From Byssochlamys sp. IMV 00236 (lineage: Eukaryota > Ascomycota > Eurotiomycetes > Eurotiales > Thermoascaceae), in assembly GCA_001931875.2 (NCBI GenBank), contig MSJH02000149.1:1-23319 (forward strand): a DNA stretch of 23,319 nt, in the 5' to 3' direction. The position numbers and the translations under genes were made by a program. The notes beneath the pieces are model-generated. The model was not told where the DNA came from, did no database searches, and was given only the letters and a program-made list of their open reading frames with translations. Positions 1 to 8,542 of this stretch are shown here, piece by piece. Each line of letters opens with the position of its first letter. The first letter of the stretch is position 1.

Positions 1-123
1 CAATACTAGACAGCCCAAGCTTTCAAATGATATAGGATTTGTGGCTGTACCTCGTAGTGCTGACGATAAAGATGTAGTGAAAGTGAAATTTTCGAATCTT
101 TGGGACACTTTTGTCGCCCACTG
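1..123. mobile_element. Probable terminal part of a Tc1/mariner-type DNA transposon
   Basis: Read on the minus strand from 123 inward, the sequence starts CAGTGGGCGACAAAAGTGTC, the style of terminal inverted repeat used by Tc1/mariner elements, and is followed outside by TA (124-125), the target duplication those elements create. The rest of the element would lie left of the window, so neither the partner repeat nor a transposase is visible. An open frame at 2-133 is simply this terminus read through. The call rests on the terminus and the TA only. Confidence 0.4.
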
Positions 124-125
124 TA

Positions 126-1195
126 TATGTTAATAACGCGTATTGTTGTCAGTATCTTTGTATTATTCATTCTTAGAGTATAGATTTATAGCAATCTCAT
201 ACGACAAGATTAAGTATTTATAGGGTAAATACGACAAACGTGGAAAAAATTAATTTGAAAAAAGATTAAGGAAAAAACAAAAACAAGACGGTTTATTTAT
301 ATTGAAGTAAAGAATGAGGTCCAACATTTTAATTACAAACATTCTTTGCAAAGGTGCCTCGAGAATGTCAGTTAGAATTATAACGGAATGTTGATAGATC
401 GGTTATGCAAGCTGAGAAAACAGGAGTCGTTGGAACTTAAATGGAGCTTATTTCGTCTGAGTTGTAAATCGGGATGTAAAATTATAAAGCGTGACAGCTG
501 TTGCACTGCTTTATACTTTGTATGGTTACATTTGAAATGGGAACGAATATCTATCGAAAAAGAGCTAACCCTGGAAAGGTTGCACCACTTTTTCAAACTA
601 CTGTATGTAGAAAAAGAGAGAAAAAGTATGTTAGTATTAGAGCACATATCCTAATATTAGTTTTACTTACCACCAAGGTGCATTCTGGGGAGGGTAGCGA
701 TAACTACCCAGGATAGTTTAAACAAAAAAAAAAAAAGGAACGGAGGACAGAGAGAACCCAGAGCACAAGAAGCGGCAGTTGGGAGAACGTTCCAGATATA
801 CACGCCAGAGAGCAAAGAGGGCGGAACAAGACAGGCTAGTTTTGATTTGTGAATCTTTGAACACTCAGAGGGATACTTGATAACTGCTGTAAAGAAGCAA
901 AAAAAGGACTCAATTAAAATGGGTTTTTATACTTTTTTTTTCTTTTACAAAAAAGTTTCAGGATTGGGTGCCTGGAACAAAGAAATCATATCAAATAGAA
1001 GTAATCTATATTGTGATTATTCAAGAATATGCATTGTCAAATATGACTACATGTTCTTCTGATTTCATGGAAAGACCGAATAAAGAATTTAAACTTTTAC
1101 AAAAAGACTAAAGAGGGCTATTTCTAATATTAAGTTAATTTCAACTCCAAGACAACTCACCTGTTAATATTACGAGAATATTCTTGGCGACGACG
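126..1195. other. Intergenic stretch, no supported gene
   Basis: AT-rich DNA between two transposon remnants. It contains overlapping short open frames on both strands around 378-716 that resemble no family I know and lack a convincing start context or splice pattern. A 12-base A run lies near 724. The last 70-100 bases may be further decayed integrase sequence, but I could not read a domain there. Confidence 0.5.
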
Positions 1196-2120
1196 AATTT
1201 ACATTTCATGCAACATGAATTTTGTTCTCACCTTGGGTGTATTTATTTTCGATCACAGGCGAATTTACTTTCCGGAAAGAGTGTATAACAGCCTATTATC
1301 CAGCTAGTAATCTTAGTGAAAGGTTTGTCCAAAGCACAAAGAAAGTACTGGCAAAGATTATGGAGGTAACGGTGAAGACTGGTACTATTATGCTCCTGCT
1401 GTCAAACTAGTGCTCAATAACAAAGTATCCAAGGGATTGAATTCTACTCCTTTTTCACTGATGTTTGCACGCAGAATGAATGATTTTGTCAAATATACTG
1501 ATAAAGATGAAACAAAAGAAATATCGTATATGATACATGAAGAACTGATGAATAGAATCGACTACATGTCCAACATCATATTTCCAGCTATTGCTGAACG
1601 TACCAAAGCATATACTGATATGCAGAAAGGTATTGCTGATAAAAAACATAGAATTATTGACTATCCAGAAGGAAGTTATGTTATGGTTAGAGTAAGGAAT
1701 ATATATAACAATTTATCACCTGTCTACCAAGGGCCATATAGCGTCGTCAGAAAAACCGGAAGAGGTTCATATGTACTAAAAGGTGAAGAAGGCATTCTCA
1801 TGTCACGCAACTATTCACCTGAAGAATTGAAATTAATATCCCAGGAAGAAATTGTACTTGAAGATGAGCTTTATGTCATCGAAGCAATCATAGATCATAG
1901 AGGTGAACCTGGTAACAGAGAGTATCTTGTACGCTGGAAAAGTTATACCAAGGAAGATGATTCCTGGATTCCACCAGAGAACTTTACTGATCCTGTGGCC
2001 ATAAACCAATACTGGAGAAGATTAGGTGTCAAGTCTTCTAAAGAAGATATAGGAAAAGAAAAGGAAAGATATTCACCGCCAAAGAGTTATAAGAAAACGA
2101 AAATGTTGAAACAAATCTAA
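1196..2120 (+). pseudogene. Ty3/gypsy chromovirus pol remnant: integrase C-terminal half plus chromodomain
   Basis: This is the 3' end of a chromodomain LTR-retrotransposon polyprotein. Short integrase-core pieces are readable in shifting frames: a CSHLG stretch near 1225, GEFT near 1257-1268, TAYYPAS near 1288-1308 and ERFVQSTKK near 1318-1344. A frameshift at about 1350-1358 then moves to the frame of GNGEDWYYYAPAV, and from there the frame is open to the stop at 2118-2120. That open part carries the integrase C-terminal region (GSYVMVRVRN, YQGPYSVVRKTGRGSYVLK) and a chromodomain at about 1870-2020 (LYVIEAIIDHR, EYLVRWKSY, DDSWIPPENF), which in this class is thought to guide integration to marked chromatin. 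Reverse transcriptase, RNase H and the integrase zinc finger are absent, so the copy is 5'-truncated and dead. The C-terminal frame could still be open by chance or recent arrival. Confidence 0.9.
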
Positions 2121-2763
2121 GAAATGGATGACGCAGATGTGACTAACCAACTCTACAAATAAACTAAGGACACAAAGTCTAAAAATCCCTCTTCATCAAA
2201 TAAACAAAACAAACGACAAAGACAAGACACTCAAATATCGACAAATAGAAGCTCAAGCTTACGCAGAAGTAAACGTAACAAAACGCATAACTAAAATAAT
2301 ACGATGACTTGTCTACAATGTACCTTTTTCTCCCATTGTGTTTTTTTAACGGCATTGCTAATGGACATGACAACTTCAGTCAGTCATCAGAGAGAACCAA
2401 TGCTATTTAAGCACTAACAAATCAATATTAATTAAGAGTTACATATCATACATGTATGTACTAATAATGTTTGTCGTCGATGACATAACAGGGCTCAGTT
2501 ATTCATTGGACATTCTCACCACCGTCATTTCATTAAGAGACAAAGTAAACAACTGAACAAGGCAACAGAATATAAGCGTATATGCCTATCATATGAAACA
2601 GCCATTACTTTGAGAAGTGCGCACTCAATGTCAATGTTAAATCATTTTAGTTTCACTGTTTCTACAAAAAGGTATAATTCACATTTGGTACCCTTTAAGC
2701 TACATAGGGCTTAGTTACAATAATTTATTCACCTCCACTCAGTCAAAAGACGATGTTCCATCT
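2121..2763 (+). other. Probable 3' untranslated part of the chromovirus remnant
   Basis: This follows the chromodomain stop and precedes a purine tract. No open frame of note and no known motif is seen. It is assigned to the retroelement only by position between the pol remnant and the candidate LTR. Confidence 0.3.
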
Positions 2764-3125
2764 GGAGGAGGGTAATGACGTGTTTAATGAGATAAATTAT
2801 CATAACACTCGAGTATAAACTTACAGTAGAGCATACATTCTACTCTCTGCTTCTTTATCGTATCAGATGAGAACACACAATAAGATATAAGCCTCAATTC
2901 TACAACAGTAGCTACTGACATTTTATAATAACATATCCACATATTCACTATAGTAATATGGATCTCAGTTTCAATAGCTCATGCTCAGGTTCTCTCTCAT
3001 TGAATATATATATTCTCATCCAGATATAAAAATTTTCTCTTCTTCTTCATAATAAACTCTTTGATTGAAAGTCATTGACTTATTAGTTCCTTTCGTATGC
3101 TTCCACTTGTAATCCATCACCAACA
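2764..3125 (+). repeat. Candidate polypurine tract and 3' LTR of the chromovirus remnant
   Basis: A nine-base purine tract (GGAGGAGGG, 2764-2772) is followed by TAATGACGTG and, about 350 bases on, by CATCACCAACA ending at 3125. This is the layout of a polypurine tract and an LTR that starts near TG and ends in CA. Inside are a TATA-like GAGTATAAAC (about 2811) and AATAAACTC (about 3051), plausible LTR promoter and polyadenylation signals. The 5' LTR is not in the window, so the boundaries cannot be confirmed. Confidence 0.35.
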
Positions 3126-3908
3126 CTGATAAATTTAAACGAATGCCGCTTCTTTCTTTACTGCAAACGAAGATTTGCCTGCTGTCGATGACAGTAATAC
3201 TACTTGAAAGGTAAGTCTTTTTTGATAATTTATTAACTTGTGCTGATTACTTAACAACAACAAATATTTAATACTTTGAATACTTGATACCTTGTAAGTG
3301 AAATTATTTCATATCATTGGCTGTTTTATTAATTGCATCTGTTTATGTCTTGATTTTGGGACTCGTAATTCATTTACCTTATCAGTATATACGATTGAAC
3401 TTTGGGTATACCTTTCAGAGAAGCTTAATTTAATTTTTTTTGCCTTCATTTATTAGTAGGGAGTATACTTACAGAACGCAAAATCTCTTTACCCATCTAA
3501 ATTCTTCTATTTTCTATGTATTCAACTCAATTACTTATCTGATTTATCAAAAGATCTTTTGACCTCTTATAAAGTTCAATGAAGCGTTTATTAACTGTCG
3601 CAAAACTGTAATTTATACGTTGTAGGGGACTCTTTTTGAAATAGTAATTAAATCTATTCTGAATACACATACAAACATACACAAATAGTAAGAATATAAA
3701 GATGTCGTTGCAACAGGTTTCTATAATATGAGACAAGTCTTGAAGAGTTCCACGCTAATAAATACATGATCACAGTGACAATAAACCTCTTGCACAAGAT
3801 TTTCATGGATTGGTCTTTTAGTAAACTTTTAAGGTTGATATATTTTCCTTCGTTATTTTATTTACTTCAATGAATAAACTATTTATACAGAATAATACCC
3901 TAAGTTGA
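3126..3908. other. Intergenic stretch downstream of the LEA-like gene
   Basis: AT-rich, with only short chance open frames (for example 3527-3736 on the minus strand) that resemble nothing known. A short hairpin-like CTGTC-GAT-GACAG sits near 3183-3195. The right part should hold the 3' UTR of the minus-strand gene ending at 3909. Confidence 0.5.
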
Positions 3909-5366
3909 TTATTTTTTACTGCCTAAGCTAAGGGCATCCCCAAGACCAAACCCTTCGAGTATCTTATTCAAACCAATTCCTCCAAGAATGCTATTAACGA
4001 TAGAACCAAGCCCTAAGCCATTCAATATGTTGCCTACAAGGCCAAGTACGCCTGCGAGCAAAAGACCCACTGCAGAAAGAATCTGTAACAGAGGACTTTG
4101 TAAGATATTCCATAAAGGGCTAAGTTGCTTTTTAGCATATGGCATGTTTTTGATTTTTTTTTTTGCTTTATCGATTGTAGTCGTCACTTCACCAGTAAGT
4201 TGAGATAAAAGCTCAGCAAGATGATACTCTTCTGGGGACGCCTTTCTTTGGGAAGTTTTTGCTTGTGCAGTTTTGGCTATTTGTCCAGTAGGATCAAGAC
4301 CTTTGATAGCACCATGGGCTTCACCAAGAATATTAGAAGCTTGCTCGATTAATGGCCTGACGTTATCAACCAATTTTTGTTCATCTCGTTCCTTTTCCGG
4401 TTTTGATTCTTCATGTTCGATCGTTTCAGTAATCATCTTCAAGATTGGCTTAATTTTATCAAGCGATTGTTCGATTGCATTTGACATGCTATCAGCTAGT
4501 TTTTTGTATTCTTCCTCTTCGGCTTCCTCTTTGTATTCTTCGTCTGTTTTTTGCTTAATCATTTCAGCATTAACCACAGTGTGTCCTTTGTGATTAACAA
4601 TATTGCCTTTATTATCTACTTTTATTCCTGCCGATTTATGTGCTATCTGTTTATCAACGTTGCCAACAATGTTATCATTTTTACCAACCACTTTTCCTGA
4701 TTTTTTAACCTCGGCAGGATGTTCATCAATGAGCGGATATGGGCTAGAGTGTTTGGTAATGCTCTCAGTATCTTTATTTTCATCGTCTGATTTCTTAGCT
4801 TCTCGTTTCTCCTCAGCTTGGTTGCTGCTATTATCATCCTCAGGCTTTTCGGTATCTCTTTCGTTTTGTTCTATAGCCCTTCCACCATCACCAAATTCAT
4901 CTGTGCCTTTGCTTTTGGTTTCTTTTGGCTCTCTAGCTTCAGTGCCGCTAGGGCTCCTTTCGTCATCCGATTCGCTATCAGAGGTCTCGTCACTTGTGTC
5001 CTGATCGACCGGCTCGACCCTTCCGATCGTATTTCCTTTTTCGTCTGCAATGACACCATTTTCTCCAATTTTTTTACTAGTAAGCTTTTTTGCTTTGCCT
5101 TCCACAAGACGACCAATGATACTGCCAGACTTTTTATCGATAACTAAACCAGACTTGTTTACTTTTTTACCAACGAGTATCTTATACATTTCCTCATTGT
5201 AACTTTCTTCTGAGTCAGTATTTTCATCAGTATCTTCACTCTCTTCAGTGCTTTCGTACTTGGACTGCTCAGCCTTCTCAGGCTTGGCTGTTGCGTTTTC
5301 CTGTTGCTTTTTCAAATGTTCTTGTAGCAGTTGTTCCTCTAATTGCTTTCTCTGCTGATCTTTCAT
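3909..5366 (-). CDS. LEA-like protein with DUF3659-type repeats and C-terminal DUF6987-type domain
   Basis: This 485-residue intronless protein has the fungal 'LEA domain protein' layout. A Q/E/K-rich start (1-55) is followed by two DUF3659-like repeats at about 65-120 (KSGLVIDKKSGSIIGRLVEG and GENGVIADEKGNTIGRVEPV). Then come an acidic disordered stretch (121-220) and two weaker G-x-V repeats (221-270). The DUF6987-type region (280-485) shows KLVDNVRPLIEQASNILGEA, SPEEYHLAELLSQLTGEV, MPYAKKQLSPLW and a hydrophobic Gly/Leu-rich tail (AVGLLLAGVLGLVGNILNGL). The function of the family is unknown; no enzyme motif is present. The ATG at 5366 follows TTTTACAG-CTAAAGCC, so a 3' splice site and an upstream exon are possible: an ATG at 5598 with a donor at about 5552 would join in frame. 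It heads a run of six alternating-strand genes and diverges from the 211-aa gene across 328 bp. Confidence 0.85.
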   Translation of the reverse strand: MKDQQRKQLEEQLLQEHLKKQQENATAKPEKAEQSKYESTEESEDTDENTDSEESYNEEMYKILVGKKVNKSGLVIDKKSGSIIGRLVEGKAKKLTSKKIGENGVIADEKGNTIGRVEPVDQDTSDETSDSESDDERSPSGTEAREPKETKSKGTDEFGDGGRAIEQNERDTEKPEDDNSSNQAEEKREAKKSDDENKDTESITKHSSPYPLIDEHPAEVKKSGKVVGKNDNIVGNVDKQIAHKSAGIKVDNKGNIVNHKGHTVVNAEMIKQKTDEEYKEEAEEEEYKKLADSMSNAIEQSLDKIKPILKMITETIEHEESKPEKERDEQKLVDNVRPLIEQASNILGEAHGAIKGLDPTGQIAKTAQAKTSQRKASPEEYHLAELLSQLTGEVTTTIDKAKKKIKNMPYAKKQLSPLWNILQSPLLQILSAVGLLLAGVLGLVGNILNGLGLGSIVNSILGGIGLNKILEGFGLGDALSLGSKK

Positions 5367-5694
5367 GGCTTTAGCTGTAAAATATGGTACAATAAAAAAT
5401 AGTTCGAGAATTTTGATAACAATCTATTGTTAAATAAAAAAGAGGAAAGATGAAGGATGGGATAGAGGATTTTATTTCAGTAATCTCTGATGGTAGAAGC
5501 TGTAATAGGTGTGATGACTTCATAAATGTACATGATATGATGAAATTATTACGTGCTTCGCTCAAGCCTAGTGATAAGATACACAGACAATAGAACATTC
5601 CTTTTAAAGGAAAAGGTTTTGTAATGCATCCATAAATATATTTACAGCACTAAATCATACATTTCTGTTCTCTCTCTACTTTTGAAAAAGAAAA
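5367..5694. promoter_or_regulatory. Divergent intergenic region between the LEA-like and 211-aa genes
   Basis: The 328 bp between two divergent starts must hold both promoters unless the minus-strand gene has an upstream exon here. A pyrimidine-rich CTGTTCTCTCTCTAC and an A-rich leader directly precede the plus-strand ATG. No recognisable operator is seen. Confidence 0.5.
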
Positions 5695-6330
5695 ATGGTA
5701 CCTAGCCTTGAAAAAGAAAGAAAAAAGAAAAAGTCAAGTAAGAAGTTAACTGAAAACCTGGGAGAGCAAGTAAAGCCAAAGAAGTCCCCCAAGAAAAAGA
5801 TCCAATCAGTGAATGAACATACAGATGTGGTTGAGCATGTAGCAGACAAAGCTCAAGATAAAATCAAGGACCAAATTGAATCAGATATGGAAGGTAGCCA
5901 CGATACTGATGCTCTTAGTACTATGAATGCCATTCTTGAATACAACCGAAAGCTGATGCAAAAACTCAATGAACTTGAAGACCAAAAGGATAGCATTAAA
6001 GATCCCGAAAAAACAGCAGAGGATACTGCTCAAGATACCGTGAAGGAAGTGAAAGATGAAAAAAAAGAAGTTGAGGACAAGGGGAGGCCTAACTATTCAT
6101 TTGAACTTCCCATTGGAGATGTTATGAAGTCTTATGGTTCACTGTCTACTTCTGAACTGCCTAATAAAGAATCAAAGAAGGAAGATGAGAATGAGACTGC
6201 AACTGTCAACAAAAATTCTTCAGAACCTCATAAGGCCCGTGCGGATGAAGCAGAAAAGGATGATATTGTTGTCAAGGTTGATGCCACAAGGGATGGTATT
6301 ACATTAACAATTCATATTCCTCGTAATTAA
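5695..6330 (+). CDS. Charged low-complexity protein, 211 aa, possible divergent member of the C-terminal-tag family
   Basis: This intronless gene encodes a very lysine/glutamate-rich protein. The N-terminus is basic (KERKKKKSSKK, KPKKSPKKK). A coiled-coil-like stretch follows at about 75-100 (AILEYNRKLMQKLNELEDQK), then more acidic linker. The last about 20 residues alternate hydrophobic and polar residues (DIVVKVDATRDGITLTIHI), resembling in style, but not closely in sequence, the C-terminal tag of the four following genes. No known domain or membrane segment is visible. It diverges from the LEA-like gene and converges on the 90-aa gene with a 67-bp gap. Real-gene evidence is an AAAA-ATGG start, a long open frame with uniform composition and an AATAAA just after the stop. 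The function is unknown. Confidence 0.8.
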   Translation: MVPSLEKERKKKKSSKKLTENLGEQVKPKKSPKKKIQSVNEHTDVVEHVADKAQDKIKDQIESDMEGSHDTDALSTMNAILEYNRKLMQKLNELEDQKDSIKDPEKTAEDTAQDTVKEVKDEKKEVEDKGRPNYSFELPIGDVMKSYGSLSTSELPNKESKKEDENETATVNKNSSEPHKARADEAEKDDIVVKVDATRDGITLTIHIPRN

Positions 6331-6397
6331 GTGCCCAAATAAAGTAAACATCATTGTACATAGCAGATTTTATTATCACAATTGAAAAACAATACGC
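6331..6397. terminator. Convergent 3' ends with polyadenylation signals on both strands
   Basis: Two genes face each other with 67 bp between their stops. AATAAA at 6338-6343 serves the plus-strand gene. TTTATT at 6369-6374, which is AATAAA on the minus strand, serves the 90-aa gene. The transcripts probably overlap at their 3' ends. Confidence 0.6.
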
Positions 6398-6670
6398 TTA
6401 TTGTAGCAGAGTTAACGTAATATCGCCTTTTGCTTTAGCTTTTAAGTATACTTGAGCTTCCAAGTTGAGGTCGAGGCGAAGCCTTGGTACTTTACCACTT
6501 TTGCCGCTACTGCTTTGTTGTTGTTGTATTTGCTCTTGTTGCTGTTGTTGAATTTCATTTTCATGCTTCTGTAACTCCTTCTCAGTTAAAGTAACTTCCT
6601 TTGGCTTCCTCTTTCTCTTCGTATGATCATTTGTTAATTGTTGTTGCTTCTGTATCTGAGGCTGAGACAT
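6398..6670 (-). CDS. Small Q-rich protein, 90 aa, with conserved C-terminal beta-type tag
   Basis: This intronless 90-residue protein has a basic/polar N-terminus (TKRKRKPKEVTLTEKELQK), a glutamine run (about 40-52) and a Ser/Gly/Lys linker. It ends in the family tag at about 62-89: RLRLDLNLEAQVYLKAK, then GDITLTLL. Hydrophobic residues occupy every second position throughout the tag, as expected for an amphipathic beta strand or hairpin. It shares this tag with the genes at 6972, 7635 and 8543. It converges on the 211-aa gene and diverges from the 125-aa gene. No catalytic motif, signal peptide or helix-type membrane segment is seen, and the function is unknown. Confidence 0.8.
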   Translation of the reverse strand: MSQPQIQKQQQLTNDHTKRKRKPKEVTLTEKELQKHENEIQQQQQEQIQQQQSSSGKSGKVPRLRLDLNLEAQVYLKAKAKGDITLTLLQ

Positions 6671-6971
6671 GTTTAAGGCGGCAAAAAAAGAAAACTTCTA
6701 CCGGAAGGATTTGCTTAAAATATTGTTCTGGACATTTTTAAAGCTATAGCGATAATTTTATCATGATGTAATAGTCATCTCTGAAAAGTCTTTCTTTCTT
6801 TCGTTAGTTCCAACAATAATACCTATGAAAGTTTAGCTTAGCTTTTCCTTGTATGTCTGGTGACTCTGATGCTGTCATCTTTTTGTCATTTAGGCTACTT
6901 CCAAAGTAGTTTTATAAGACAAAAGTGAATAAACTTTTCTTTTTATCATCATAATTGCTATTAGCCATTAA
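6671..6971. promoter_or_regulatory. Divergent intergenic region between the 90-aa and 125-aa genes
   Basis: These 301 bp must carry promoters for two tag-family genes transcribed away from each other. T-rich stretches precede the plus-strand start and a short A-rich leader precedes the minus-strand start. No defined regulatory site is recognised. Confidence 0.5.
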
Positions 6972-7349
6972 ATGCCGCCCACAAAAGAACAAGAGAAACA
7001 GGAAACCAATTCTAAGCACCAAGAAGATGCCGTTACTGAAGAGTTCGAAAATCAGAACAGATCACCTTCCCCTTCTCCTCAGAAGAAGTCCTCCAAAGAT
7101 AAAAAGAAGTCAGGAAAAAGGAAGAAGAGATCTTCAAAAAAAGATGACGCACTTGGCTTGGTAAAAGGTGATGATACCTTAGGATCTGTAACAGATACGG
7201 TCGACGGTGTATTAGGTGACGGGCAACAACAAAGTGGAAAAAAGGGTTCTGATCATCCACTGAGCTTACGATTAGACCTTAATCTAGACGTAGAGATTAC
7301 TTTAAAAGCTCGAGTTCATGGCGATGTTACGCTGGCTTTACTTGCTTAA
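6972..7349 (+). CDS. Small charged protein, 125 aa, with conserved C-terminal beta-type tag
   Basis: This intronless protein has a disordered K/E/S-rich first half, including SPSPSPQKKSSKDKKKSGKR with proline-directed phosphorylation-like sites. A Gly/Val/Thr segment (about 61-85: LGLVKGDDTLGSVTDTVDGV) follows, then the family tag at about 97-125 (LSLRLDLNLDVEITLKARV, HGDVTLALL). The tag is almost identical to that of the convergent 174-aa gene, which also has a similar segment before it (LVKNTTDTVGRVGKGVGNAV), so these two are the closest pair. In the twelve codons of LSLRLDLNLDVE, eight differ between the two genes although all residues are identical, which points to selection on the protein. 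AATAAA follows at 7364-7369. The function is unknown. Confidence 0.85.
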   Translation: MPPTKEQEKQETNSKHQEDAVTEEFENQNRSPSPSPQKKSSKDKKKSGKRKKRSSKKDDALGLVKGDDTLGSVTDTVDGVLGDGQQQSGKKGSDHPLSLRLDLNLDVEITLKARVHGDVTLALLA

Positions 7350-7634
7350 TTCATTCCTTTATAAATAAATTTTTTTTTTAATTTTACAGTCTCTTCAGAA
7401 AGTAAAGTCGCATTTTTGCAGTTTTTACAATGCAATTTATACGAAAAAGCGACAAGCCAGCGCGACATTTTCTGGAAATGGTGTACAAGAGTTATTTGCT
7501 ATTCATGCGTCTAACACTTGCACAAATCTCAACATATTGAAATATGCTTATTAAAAAAAAAAGATGTGTAAAGAGAAAATCTTCAGAAATTATGTATATC
7601 CAATTAAATACTTCTTAAACATTTTATTGATTTA
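7350..7634. other. Convergent intergenic region
   Basis: This lies between the facing stops of the 125-aa and 174-aa genes. It contains an AATAAA at 7364-7369, T and A runs, and no open frame worth reporting. Confidence 0.5.
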
Positions 7635-8159
7635 TTATCGTAAGAGGGCTAAAGTTACATCACCATGAACACGCGCCTTTAGTTCAAGCTCTACATCCAA
7701 GTTAAGGTCAAGACGGAGACTGAGGGGCTTATCATCTTGACCTCCTCCTGCAACATTTCCCACAGCATTGCCCACACCTTTACCAACACGGCCAACGGTA
7801 TCCGTCGTATTCTTGACAAGATTTCCTTGTCCCTGTTGCTGTTTACGTTTTAATGTTCGGCGTTGCTGTGGTGTAAGGTCTTGTTCTTCTTCTTCGTCCT
7901 CAGAAGTCTCGGTTTCTGATTCTGTTTCATCATCGTCATCATCGTTATTGTCTGTTTCTTCTTCAGATTCATTATCATCATTTTCTGATTCTTGTTCGTC
8001 ACTTTCTTCATCGTCACTGCCTTCTTGTCGATCCTTTTCTTCATCTTTATTTTCTTGCTTGTACCTTTCTTGAGGTGACTCTTGTTCTTTTTCTTGGGTT
8101 TGCTTTTCATCTTGTTCTTTCTTTTCCCGGTGCTTTTGATCTTGTTTTTCTGAGGACAT
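7635..8159 (-). CDS. Highly acidic protein, 174 aa, with conserved C-terminal beta-type tag
   Basis: This intronless protein is the longest of the four clear tag proteins. Residues 1-40 are mixed-charge K/E/Q. Residues 45-95 are extremely acidic (Asp/Glu/Ser runs, including DNNDDDDDETESETETSED). A short basic patch follows (RRTLKRKQQQGQG), then a Gly/Val segment (VGRVGKGVGNAVGNVAGGG) and the C-terminal tag (LSLRLDLNLDVELELKARV, HGDVTLALL). The acidic run resembles those of histone or nucleolar chaperones in composition only; no such fold is visible. Long shadow frames on the opposite strand arise from the repetitive GAN codons. It converges on the 125-aa gene and diverges from the 91-aa gene. 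The function is unknown. Confidence 0.85.
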   Translation of the reverse strand: MSSEKQDQKHREKKEQDEKQTQEKEQESPQERYKQENKDEEKDRQEGSDDEESDEQESENDDNESEEETDNNDDDDDETESETETSEDEEEEQDLTPQQRRTLKRKQQQGQGNLVKNTTDTVGRVGKGVGNAVGNVAGGGQDDKPLSLRLDLNLDVELELKARVHGDVTLALLR

Positions 8160-8542
8160 TGTGTTAAAATGGGCTTACGTAGTATTGAAAAGAAGTGAAA
8201 TATGCTCTCTTCCCAGTTTATATGCTTAAATAGACTATAATGATGAATGCATTACGTAACCATGGATACAGATGATCAGACCTTATGTTGCCATAATAAT
8301 GATCACTTTTATATTGGATAAGAGGTATACCTCATTCCAAGGAGACCGACTTTCATATAGTATCCTCTCATGATTATTCTTTTTTATTACCCAATTCTCT
8401 TCAATAAAGAGCTGGTCATGAGCACATCAATGACGGAGTGGTAATTTCTAAATAGAACAAAAAAGTAGCATAGCATCCTCGCTATTTTCTTGGTCTACTT
8501 TTTCCTTTTTTTACATTTGTTTACAAACTCTATTGTTAAATT
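8160..8542. promoter_or_regulatory. Divergent intergenic region between the 174-aa and 91-aa genes
   Basis: 383 bp with two outward-facing starts. The 60 bases before the plus-strand ATG are strongly T-rich (TTTTTCCTTTTTTTACATTTG). No specific site is recognised. Confidence 0.5.

Noticed and set aside
378..716. Overlapping open frames of 71-89 codons on both strands
   Set aside because: No family resemblance, no splice partner and no start context. The overlap of three frames in AT-rich DNA suggests chance.
4273..5147. Plus-strand frames of 106-133 codons inside the LEA-like gene
   Set aside because: They run antisense to a recognisable DUF3659/DUF6987 protein and have Ser/Phe-rich shadow composition.
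7768..8110. Long Ser-rich and Lys/Met-rich frames opposite and within the 174-aa gene
   Set aside because: These are shadows of the repetitive acidic codons of the real minus-strand gene.
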